The notes under the pieces: generated by a model
What the model saw: the letters and a program-made list of their open reading frames with translations, nothing else
The model's database searches: none
Told to the model about the DNA's origin: nothing
Shown: in pieces, positions 7,633-13,544 of the stretch
Numbering within the stretch: position 1 is the stretch's first letter
How the letters are laid out: every line of letters begins with the position of its first letter
Translations under genes and position numbers: made by a program
Source of the DNA: Bacteroidales bacterium UBA1064
GTDB taxonomy: Bacteria > Bacteroidota > Bacteroidia > Bacteroidales > Tenuifilaceae
Direction of reading: 5' to 3'
Length of the DNA: 13,544 bases
NCBI GenBank assembly: GCA_002316235.1
Contig: DCDD01000124.1
Location: 1-13,544, forward strand

Positions 7633-7676
7633 AAAAAAAATAGTAACCCCGAAAAGTTTGCTTCCTTTCAGGGTTA
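7633..7676 (-). terminator. Attenuator-like hairpin with U8 tract between the two lipoprotein genes
   Basis: On the minus-strand transcript, the segment from 7676 to 7666 pairs with that from 7654 to 7644 over 11 positions (ten Watson-Crick and one G-U), with an 11-base loop. After three bases comes a run of eight U residues (7640-7633). It lies about 20 bases after the stop of the first lipoprotein gene and just before the ATG of the second. This is the architecture of an intrinsic terminator, so it would reduce expression of the downstream genes unless it is read through. Confidence 0.6.
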
Positions 7677-7696
7677 ATGAGTTTAAAATTAACTGG

Positions 7697-8467
7697 TTAT
7701 TTTGTTTTGTATTCAAATTTTATAAAACCATCGGCTCCTACGCTTACATCTATAACCTTTAGCAGTCCGTAGGTTCCATTCTGAGTTTTAAAGGCGTAGA
7801 TGTTGTCCTTTATAAGCAATTTTGCCTTTTTGCGAGCTGCATCGGCACTATAGTAAGTTTGAATATTTGCATCGCCGTTGGGGATGGTGTCAAACTGGGC
7901 GACAGTAAGAGTGGTTACCTGGTTAAAAAGGGTGGTGTTTTTGGTTGTCCAGTTGGCAGGGTCGGTTTCGGTTCCCCCAAAGATTCCGGTGATGTTTGAG
8001 CCAGGGCTGGCCAGCGCTATATCATTCCCCACCTCATAGAAGCAAAAAATATCAACAGCTGCCTGGTGGCTTGAAGCTTCGTTAAAGTTATAGGTGGCAC
8101 CTTCGGAAACGGAAAGAAATCCTGGAAAAGTTGTGTTGGATTGTGCACCTAGTGTAACAATTTTTTTCTCGTTGAAATTGGCGGTTAGCGTAACATCCTT
8201 ATCCCCAACAGTGTAATCGAAGGTGGCTTCGGTGCTTAGCTCGTTGGTTCCTTCTGTCCAGCTTACAAAGTAGAAATTCTCGTTGGCTGTGGCAGTAAGC
8301 TGGATAATGTCGCCCTTTTTGTAATCCCCTCCACCGGTAACGGTTCCTGCGTTGGATGGATTTACGGCAAGGGTTACGGTGTAGGTTGGATCGTCGTCGT
8401 CACAACTCGAAAAACCAACGACAAATGCAGCTGCCATAAGGGCAACCTTAACAAGATTTGTTTTCAT
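7697..8467 (-). CDS. Surface-exported lipoprotein with InlB-type repeat and C-terminal domain shared with the next lipoprotein
   Basis: A 256-residue lipoprotein of unknown function. The signal ends in the lipobox GFSSC (Cys22), and CDDDDPT after it matches the acidic lipoprotein export signal that sends proteins to the cell surface in Bacteroidota. Residues about 28-98 are one divergent InlB B-type repeat (VTLAVNPSNAGTVTGGG, GDIIQLTATANENFYFVSW, DVTLTANF), usually a spacer or adhesion module. Residues about 105-256 form a domain shared with the downstream lipoprotein: AQSNTTFPGFLSVSEG, NWTTKNTTLF, AFKTQNGTYGLLKVIDV, ending FIKFEYK. The C-terminal pattern recalls HmuY-type heme-binding lipoproteins, but this is only a resemblance. 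It is the first gene of the cluster, behind a good promoter and a long leader, and is probably its most highly expressed product. Confidence 0.8.
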   Translation of the reverse strand: MKTNLVKVALMAAAFVVGFSSCDDDDPTYTVTLAVNPSNAGTVTGGGDYKKGDIIQLTATANENFYFVSWTEGTNELSTEATFDYTVGDKDVTLTANFNEKKIVTLGAQSNTTFPGFLSVSEGATYNFNEASSHQAAVDIFCFYEVGNDIALASPGSNITGIFGGTETDPANWTTKNTTLFNQVTTLTVAQFDTIPNGDANIQTYYSADAARKKAKLLIKDNIYAFKTQNGTYGLLKVIDVSVGADGFIKFEYKTK

Positions 8468-8657
8468 ACTTTTAATGCTGTTTTTGAGTAGTTTAACATT
8501 TGGTTTAATATGCGTATCAAATGCACTTTTCCTCGAGTTTAAAATCGTATTTCTACAGCTATCACGGCCTCCCTCTTCATTTCAACGTTGATGAGTTATG
8601 TTCTCCTTCCTTGTTAAGAGGCTAGGTGTCTTTTTGTTATGAAAATTATTACATATC
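8468..8657 (-). promoter_or_regulatory. Predicted ~190-nt 5' leader of the lipoprotein-TonB receptor cluster
   Basis: The stretch between the predicted transcription start and the ATG at 8467. In the RNA sense it can pair CCUCUU with AAGAGG, enclosing a purine-rich, Shine-Dalgarno-like GGAAGGAG and the perfect 10-base palindrome TCAACGTTGA (8582-8591). A 13-codon open frame (8580 down to 8539) lies inside but has no well-placed ribosome site. I compared it by eye with cobalamin, TPP and Moco riboswitch consensus motifs and saw no match. Regulation through the leader is an inference from its length. Confidence 0.4.
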
Positions 8658-8663
8658 GATTGG

Positions 8664-8693
8664 CAAAGGTACATCATTATTAAAAATTTCAAA
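8664..8693 (-). promoter_or_regulatory. Promoter of the lipoprotein-TonB receptor cluster
   Basis: On the minus strand TTTG (8690-8693) and, 18 bases on, TACCTTTG (8664-8671) match both Bacteroidota promoter elements exactly (TTTG and TAnnTTTG) at near-normal spacing. Transcription should begin near 8657. This is the best-matched promoter in the window and separates the cluster from the upstream parE-parC operon. No clear Fur-type operator overlaps it. Confidence 0.6.
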
Positions 8694-8707
8694 ATAAATT
8701 GAAAAGT

Positions 8708-8731
8708 TGCAGCTTGGTGTAGCTGGCTGCA
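8708..8731 (-). terminator. Weak candidate terminator after parC
   Basis: TGCAGC (8708-8713) pairs with GCTGCA (8726-8731), with an alternative inner stem (8710-8714 with 8721-8725). On the minus strand it is followed by ACTTTTCAATTTATTTTG, a broken U-rich run. A further pair, GGTAAG (8750-8755) with CTTACC (8796-8801), spans the parC stop codon and encloses the palindrome GTAGCGCTAC. The region is structured, but no single strong terminator stands out. Confidence 0.35.
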
Positions 8732-8792
8732 GGGCTAATTAGATGCCAGGGTAAGAACTTTGCCATGTGAGCTAGCATGTAGCGCTACTTTG

Positions 8793-11435
8793 CTACTTAC
8801 CAACTGCTTCAGCAGCTCCTCCGTCATCTTCTTCTTCGAGTTGTGCATTGTTATTGCCGGCTATAGTGCTAAAGGCTGAAGCTTCCTTTTGCAGGGGTTC
8901 GGTAAACTCTACTTTTTTAACGTTGAGGGTGGAAATTCGTTTCCCCTTAGCGCGGTAACTTTTAGCTGCTATAAATGCATCCACATCAATGGTTTCGGGT
9001 TGGTGACTGGCATGCTTTCCACCGAATCGTACCAGTAGGTTGGGGTATAAATCGCTGTTCAGCTCCACAAGGTACGACTTGCCATCGTCGGGAATAAAGG
9101 GTTGGATTTTCTCGGTGGGTTCAAAGGTGAACCGCTTAAGGTAAAAGTAGTTTTGCTCACCATCGAAGTAAACAGCCGAGTAAATCTTGTTGGGGTTGAA
9201 TTTTTCCACCACAAGGGGAGGAGCGTTAAATCGCAGGGAGTACTCCGTTCCGGCCACGAAATAGGTTCCATCGCTATTTGCTATCAAAATTTTTTCGCCG
9301 GGCATAAACTCACCTAAAAAATTACCTTTTGCCTCCTTGTAGAGCCGGAGTGTTTCGGGGTCGTACCATACTTTTTGGGCTTCTACCTGGCCGGCTAATT
9401 TTTCCTTCACCTGAATTTTATGAATGGCATGGCGGGTAAAAATGTTGCCCTGCGAGTCCCTTCCCTTCACAGCCAGCTGGCTAAAATCCAGCTCAAGAAT
9501 CAGATTTCGAAGGCGAGGTTTGGGTTTGAGGAAAACCTTTAAAATATCTGTTTCGCCGTTGGAGTTGGCGTTAAAGTAGAGAATCTGTGAGCCAGCTGTT
9601 CCCTTGGTGATGTCGTACTCCTTATCGCGGGTGGTGCCGCTTATGGTGCAGCGCTTCATCATGATATCACCATTTAAACCATCACGGTACAGCACGTTGT
9701 AGGTAGTTTGCCTGTCATTTTTCCTGTAAACTGCCACATGGATGATGTCCTTGCCAACAAATGCCTTTTCCTGCACCTTCTGAACAACATACTTTCCGTT
9801 GCGCAGGAAAACGATAATGTCATCAATGTCGGAGCAATCGCAGATGTACTCGTCTTTTTTAAGGCCGGTTCCCACAAAGCCCTCGGAACGGTTAACGTAT
9901 AGTTTCTCGTTGGCAGCAACAACGCTGGTGGCCTCAATGCTGTCGAAGCTGCGAAGCTCGGTTTTGCGTTCCCTGCCTTTACCGTACTTCTTCTTTATTT
10001 GCTGGTAGTGGTTAATGGTGTAATCCACAACGTTGGCCAGGTTCTTTCCAACCTCTGCCATTTCAGCCTCCACGGCAAGAATGTGCTCGTCGGCTTTCTT
10101 TATGTCGAATTTTGAAATTTTCCTGACAGGTTTTTCCGTAAGCTTCAGCACATCGTCGCGGGTTATTGGTCGGCGGAAAAGTTTCCTGTAGGGGTCAAAA
10201 CCTCGCTCAATGGCGTCAATCACCATATCCCATGTTTCGGTATCCTTCTCCAGCTCACGGTATATCCGCTTTTCAAAGAATACCTTCTCAAGCGAGGAGA
10301 AATGCCACTCCTCTTCAAGTTCGCCCAACCGGATGTTCAGCTCGCGGGTAAGCAGCTCCTTGGTCCGCTCAACCGAAGCTTTTAGAATGTCCTTAACCCC
10401 CATGAAGCATGGTTTGTCCTCGTAAATAACGCATGCGTTGGTAGAAATGGATATTTCACAGTCGGTAAAGGCGTACATGGCGTCGATGGTCATATCGGGA
10501 TTGGCCTCCGGCGGAAGGTGAATGAGTATTTCAACATTTCCCGCCGTGTTGTCGTCAATTCTCTTTATTTTGATTTTTCCCTTTTCGCTGGCCTTAACAA
10601 TAGATTCGATGAGCGATGAGGTAGTTTTGCCAAAGGGTAACTCGGTGATGACCAATGTTTTCCGGTCAACTTTTTGAATACGGGCACGCAACTTAACCGA
10701 GCCGCCCCTGAGGCCATCGTTGTAACGGCTGCAATCGGCCATGCCGCCTGTTGGGAAATCGGGGTAGATCTCAAATTCTTTACCTCTGAGGTAGTCAACG
10801 GCTGCATCAATCAGCTCGTTGAAGTTGTGGGGCAGAATTTTTGAGGCCAATCCGACGGCAATGCCCTCAACGCCTTGTGCCAGCAACAGTGGAAACTTTA
10901 CGGGGAGAGTAACGGGCTCCTGGTTTCTACCGTCGTAGCTGAGCATCCACTCGGTGGTTTTAGGGTTAAACACCACGTCGTTGGCAAATTTCGACAGGCG
11001 TGCCTCTATGTACCGGGGAGCAGCCGCTCCATCACCCGTAAGGATGTTGCCCCAGTTACCCTGAACGTCAACCAGCAGGTTTTTTTGCCCCAGTTGAACA
11101 AGCGCATCACCAATGGAGGCGTCGCCATGGGGATGGTACTGCATGGTGTAGCCAATTATATTGGCCACCTTGTTGTAGCGGCCATCATCAAGGCGTTTCA
11201 TGGCATGTAGAATGCGACGCTGAACAGGCTTCAGCCCGTCGTCAAGGTGAGGTACAGCCCGTTCCAGAATAACGTACGAGGCGTAGTCAAGAAACCAGTT
11301 TTTGTACATTCCGGTTAGCTGGGTTCTTTTTACCGTATCGGCGGTTAGCCTTTCAATTTTGGCTTGCTCTTCGGGTGAAGTATTTTTTTCGCCGCCAACG
11401 AGTAGCTCGTCGGCATCAAAATCGTCAAGTCGCAT
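8793..11435 (-). CDS. parC: DNA topoisomerase IV subunit A (ParC)
   Basis: An 880-residue breakage-rejoining subunit that cuts and reseals DNA so that topoisomerase IV can unlink daughter chromosomes. The winged-helix core carries LDDGLKPVQRRIL (64-76), YHPHGDASIGDALV (100-113) and the catalytic AAPRYIEARL, with Tyr142 as the attacking residue next to Arg141. A tower and coiled coil (about 330-480) and a beta-propeller-type C-terminal domain (about 510-830) follow, then an acidic low-complexity tail. I see no GyrA box (QRRGGKG), which together with its parE partner argues for ParC over GyrA. The position equivalent to GyrA Ser83, whose hydroxyl helps hold quinolones, is Ala106. The gene starts 22 bases after the parE stop codon and is surely co-transcribed with it. 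Confidence 0.92.
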   Translation of the reverse strand: MRLDDFDADELLVGGEKNTSPEEQAKIERLTADTVKRTQLTGMYKNWFLDYASYVILERAVPHLDDGLKPVQRRILHAMKRLDDGRYNKVANIIGYTMQYHPHGDASIGDALVQLGQKNLLVDVQGNWGNILTGDGAAAPRYIEARLSKFANDVVFNPKTTEWMLSYDGRNQEPVTLPVKFPLLLAQGVEGIAVGLASKILPHNFNELIDAAVDYLRGKEFEIYPDFPTGGMADCSRYNDGLRGGSVKLRARIQKVDRKTLVITELPFGKTTSSLIESIVKASEKGKIKIKRIDDNTAGNVEILIHLPPEANPDMTIDAMYAFTDCEISISTNACVIYEDKPCFMGVKDILKASVERTKELLTRELNIRLGELEEEWHFSSLEKVFFEKRIYRELEKDTETWDMVIDAIERGFDPYRKLFRRPITRDDVLKLTEKPVRKISKFDIKKADEHILAVEAEMAEVGKNLANVVDYTINHYQQIKKKYGKGRERKTELRSFDSIEATSVVAANEKLYVNRSEGFVGTGLKKDEYICDCSDIDDIIVFLRNGKYVVQKVQEKAFVGKDIIHVAVYRKNDRQTTYNVLYRDGLNGDIMMKRCTISGTTRDKEYDITKGTAGSQILYFNANSNGETDILKVFLKPKPRLRNLILELDFSQLAVKGRDSQGNIFTRHAIHKIQVKEKLAGQVEAQKVWYDPETLRLYKEAKGNFLGEFMPGEKILIANSDGTYFVAGTEYSLRFNAPPLVVEKFNPNKIYSAVYFDGEQNYFYLKRFTFEPTEKIQPFIPDDGKSYLVELNSDLYPNLLVRFGGKHASHQPETIDVDAFIAAKSYRAKGKRISTLNVKKVEFTEPLQKEASAFSTIAGNNNAQLEEEDDGGAAEAVGK

Positions 11436-11457
11436 GGCGTGCTGCAGCGTTTGTTAG

Positions 11458-13362
11458 TTATACCAGGGTATCGTGCTGAAAGCTTGCCTCAGCCGTAACA
11501 TTCCCATCTTCAAAATGAATAGTATCCTCCTCCACTATATCCTCTTCTATTCTGAGGTTATTGATGATGAAATCCTGACGTAAAGGGGTATTTTTACCCA
11601 TGTAGAATTCGAGCAGGGCAAATATTTGGTCGTCCTTGGTAAGCCGAACGGGGTCGAGCCGCATGTCGGGGCCAATGAAGTTGGCAAATTCTTCGGGTGA
11701 TATTTCACCAAGGCCTTTAAATCGGGTAATTTCGGGGTTAGGGCCAAGTTCCCTAATGGCCTTCTCGCGCTCTTCGGAAGAGTAGCAGTATGATGTTTTT
11801 TTCTTATTCCTTACCCTGAACAGCGGCGTTTGAAGGATGAAAAGGTGCTCCTGCCGGATTAGTTCGGGGAAGAATTGCAGGAAAAAGCTGATGAGCAGTA
11901 GCCGGATGTGCATCCCGTCAACATCGGCATCGGTGGCTATCACAATGCGGTTGTAGCGGAGGTTGTCCATGTCGTCCTCAATGTCCAGCGCCGATTGCAG
12001 CAGGTTGAATTCTTCGTTCTCGTAAACTATTTTCTTGGTCAGGCCGTAGGTGTTGAGGGGTTTCCCCTTCAGGGAGAAAACGGCTTGGGTGTTCACATCG
12101 CGCGACTTGGTAATGGAACCGCTGGCCGAATCCCCCTCGGTGATAAACAGGGTTGACTCCTCGGCACGGGGATCGCTGGTGTTGTAGTGAACACGGCAAT
12201 CGCGCAGCTTCTTGTTATGCAGGCTAGCCTTTTTTGCCCGTTCACGGGCAATTTTTTTTATTCCGGAGATAGCCTTACGCTCCTTTTCCGACTCAAGAAT
12301 CTTTTGGAGCAGGATGCTGGCGGTTTCGCTGTGCTTGTGAAGGTAGTTGTCCAGCTCCTTTTTAATAAAATCACCAATGAACTGCCTAATGGATGGCCCG
12401 TCGGGGCTCATATCCTTGCTTCCCAGCTTTGTTTTGGTTTGCGATTCAAAAATAGGCTCTTCCACCTTTATGCTGATGGCCGCAATGAGCGACATGCGAA
12501 CATCGGCCGGATCGAAGTCCTTTTTGTAGAATTCCCGAATGGTTTTAACGTAGGATTCCCTGAATGCGGTTAGGTGGGTGCCTCCCTGAATGGTGTGCTG
12601 TCCGTTAACAAAGGTGTAGTAGTCTTCACCATAACCACTACTGTGCGTAATGGCCACCTCAATATCGTTACCGGTAAGGTGGATAATGGGGTAGAGCGGT
12701 TCGCCGCCAAGGTTTTCGTTAAGCAGGTCGAGCAGCCCGTTTTTCGATACAAACTCCTTGCCGTTGAAGGTGATGGTAAGGTTGGTGTTCAGGTAGGTGT
12801 AGTTACGGATCATCTGCTCAATGTACTCATCCTGAAAGGCGTATTCGCCGAAAACGGCATCATCGGGTAAAAACTCGATGAATGTTCCGGTAAGCTCTCC
12901 ATTGGAGGCGTAGTTTTGCTCTCTAACGGGTAGCCCTGCGCTGAACTCTATTTCCTTGGCAATGCCCTCGCGAATGCTACGTATGATGAACTTTTTCGAT
13001 AGGGCATTTACAGCCTTTATTCCTACACCGTTAAGCCCAACCGATTTTTTAAATGCCTTAGAGTCGTACTTAGCTCCGGTATTCATTTTAGAGGCCACAT
13101 CCATGAGTTTTCCCTGCGGGATGCCCCTTCCGTAGTCTCGAACAGAAACGGTATGATCAACTACGGATATTTCAATTCGTTTACCGGCGCCCATCATGAA
13201 CTCATCAACGGAGTTGTCAACTACCTCTTTAAGTAGAACGTAAATACCATCATCGGGCTGAGAGCCGTTGCCCAGCTTGCCGATGTACATCCCCGGCCGC
13301 TTGCGAATATGATCCTGCCATTCAAGTGTTTTAATGCTCTCCTCCGAGTAACCTACGCTCAT
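11458..13362 (-). CDS. parE: DNA topoisomerase IV subunit B (ParE)
   Basis: A 634-residue ATPase subunit that works with ParC. The GHKL ATP site shows EVVDNSVDEF (Asn50 coordinating Mg), DYGRGIP (76-82) and GLNGVGIKAVNAL (109-121). The transducer has QTKTKLGS with the Lys312 switch residue. The TOPRIM domain has EGDSASGS (409-416) and DADVDG (478-483), and the C-terminal part has RFKGLGE (547-553). I chose the ATG at 13362 (MSVGYSEESIK) over one 22 codons upstream, because the extra residues (PAAVASIFGIIPT) are not family-like and their codons contain the probable -7 promoter box. Naming it ParE rather than GyrB rests on its length (no long insert, about 634 residues) and its parC partner downstream. 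It is the first gene of the operon. Confidence 0.92.
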   Translation of the reverse strand: MSVGYSEESIKTLEWQDHIRKRPGMYIGKLGNGSQPDDGIYVLLKEVVDNSVDEFMMGAGKRIEISVVDHTVSVRDYGRGIPQGKLMDVASKMNTGAKYDSKAFKKSVGLNGVGIKAVNALSKKFIIRSIREGIAKEIEFSAGLPVREQNYASNGELTGTFIEFLPDDAVFGEYAFQDEYIEQMIRNYTYLNTNLTITFNGKEFVSKNGLLDLLNENLGGEPLYPIIHLTGNDIEVAITHSSGYGEDYYTFVNGQHTIQGGTHLTAFRESYVKTIREFYKKDFDPADVRMSLIAAISIKVEEPIFESQTKTKLGSKDMSPDGPSIRQFIGDFIKKELDNYLHKHSETASILLQKILESEKERKAISGIKKIARERAKKASLHNKKLRDCRVHYNTSDPRAEESTLFITEGDSASGSITKSRDVNTQAVFSLKGKPLNTYGLTKKIVYENEEFNLLQSALDIEDDMDNLRYNRIVIATDADVDGMHIRLLLISFFLQFFPELIRQEHLFILQTPLFRVRNKKKTSYCYSSEEREKAIRELGPNPEITRFKGLGEISPEEFANFIGPDMRLDPVRLTKDDQIFALLEFYMGKNTPLRQDFIINNLRIEEDIVEEDTIHFEDGNVTAEASFQHDTLV

Positions 13363-13382
13363 AGCTACGTTTGAATTTGCAG

Positions 13383-13390
13383 CAAAAGTA
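13383..13390 (-). promoter_or_regulatory. Candidate -7 box of the parE-parC operon
   Basis: Read on the minus strand this is TACTTTTG, an exact TAnnTTTG match, 20 bases before the ATG at 13362. No TTTG is present at the expected upstream distance (one lies only 10 bases away), so the -33 element is missing or weak. If real, it rules out translation from the upstream ATG at 13428. Confidence 0.4.
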
Positions 13391-13487
13391 GGTATTATTC
13401 CAAATATGCTAGCCACTGCTGCTGGCAATAAATATCAACAAGTAAGGCTTTTTTTTGAACTTTTACGCTCTGCTGGGAAAAGGCAAG

Positions 13488-13536
13488 ACAAGGATAAAGG
13501 GTAATACAAGGATAAAGGGTAATACAAGGATAAAGG
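13488..13536. repeat. 18-bp tandem direct repeat, about 2.7 copies, at the right edge
   Basis: Two exact 18-base units (13488-13505 and 13506-13523, each ACAAGGATAAAGGGTAAT) are followed by 13 bases of a third (13524-13536), after which the sequence drifts into ATAAAAAA at the window end. It lies about 125 bases upstream of the parE start in a gene-free stretch. The array may continue beyond the window. No coding frame or dyad symmetry explains it. Confidence 0.85.
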
Positions 13537-13544
13537 ATAAAAAA

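Noticed and set aside
7627..7716. Start of the second lipoprotein at the upstream ATG (7716)
   Set aside because: It would overlap the previous gene, run through the hairpin, and place 30 residues before a perfect lipoprotein signal peptide.
8539..8580. 13-codon open frame in the leader of the lipoprotein cluster (MKREAVIAVEIRF), possible leader peptide
   Set aside because: The nearest purine-rich ribosome-site-like sequence is over 20 bases away, the codons show no run of one amino acid, and such short frames occur by chance.
8641..8700. Possible Fur box in the AT-rich promoter of the cluster (ATAATGAT-like pieces)
   Set aside because: Only a partial half-site; no 19-base dyad resembling a Fur operator could be found.
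9674..11210. Several 60-130-codon open frames on either strand inside parC, parE, miaA and the receptor gene
   Set aside because: They overlap strongly conserved genes in other frames, have no recognisable domains, and their arginine/proline/leucine-rich composition is typical of shadow frames.
13363..13428. N-terminal extension of ParE by 22 residues from an upstream ATG
   Set aside because: The extension does not look like ParE family sequence and covers a TAnnTTTG promoter box; the downstream ATG gives the standard N-terminus.
13448..13456. T-rich run on the plus strand as a terminator for an unseen gene
   Set aside because: No GC-rich stem precedes it and no plus-strand gene ends nearby.

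Overview
The window looks like chromosomal DNA from a member of the Bacteroidota, most likely the Bacteroidales. This rests on three things: Bacteroidota-type promoter elements (TTTG, then TAnnTTTG) upstream of several genes; lipoproteins with the acidic C-DDDD sequence after the lipobox cysteine that is typical of surface export in this phylum; and a SusC/FecA-style outer-membrane receptor with an N-terminal carboxypeptidase-regulatory-like domain. The topoisomerase IV subunits and the MiaA and SmpB proteins also read as Bacteroidota versions. No rRNA, tRNA, CRISPR array, insertion sequence or phage gene was seen.

Left part (1-3032) is housekeeping. It holds the 3' end of a NupG-type nucleoside permease; a convergent DUF151 bifunctional-nuclease-family protein with a UVR tail; a short minus-strand operon of a 77-residue two-helix membrane protein followed by smpB; and the divergent miaA gene. 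The divergent pair appears to be driven from two interleaved promoters in a 119-bp gap.

Middle part (3099-8693) is the accessory region and the most interesting stretch. A minus-strand cluster begins at a well-matched promoter with a predicted ~190-nt leader. Its order is: a surface lipoprotein with an InlB-type repeat plus a C-terminal domain; an attenuator-like hairpin with a U8 tract; a second lipoprotein with an unrelated N-terminal domain but a homologous C-terminal domain; a TonB-dependent receptor; and a periplasmic-type lipoprotein built from two copies of what looks like a degenerate sulfite-oxidase/molybdopterin-binding fold. I read this as an outer-membrane uptake system in which two paralogous surface lipoproteins capture a ligand, the receptor imports it and the last lipoprotein acts on or holds it in the periplasm. 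The ligand is unknown. Heme or another metal-containing cofactor is a guess from analogy with HmuY/HmuR layouts, not something the sequence proves.

Right part (8793-13362) is the parE-parC operon on the minus strand, encoding both subunits of DNA topoisomerase IV, parE first. The window ends in an 18-bp tandem repeat of unknown role.
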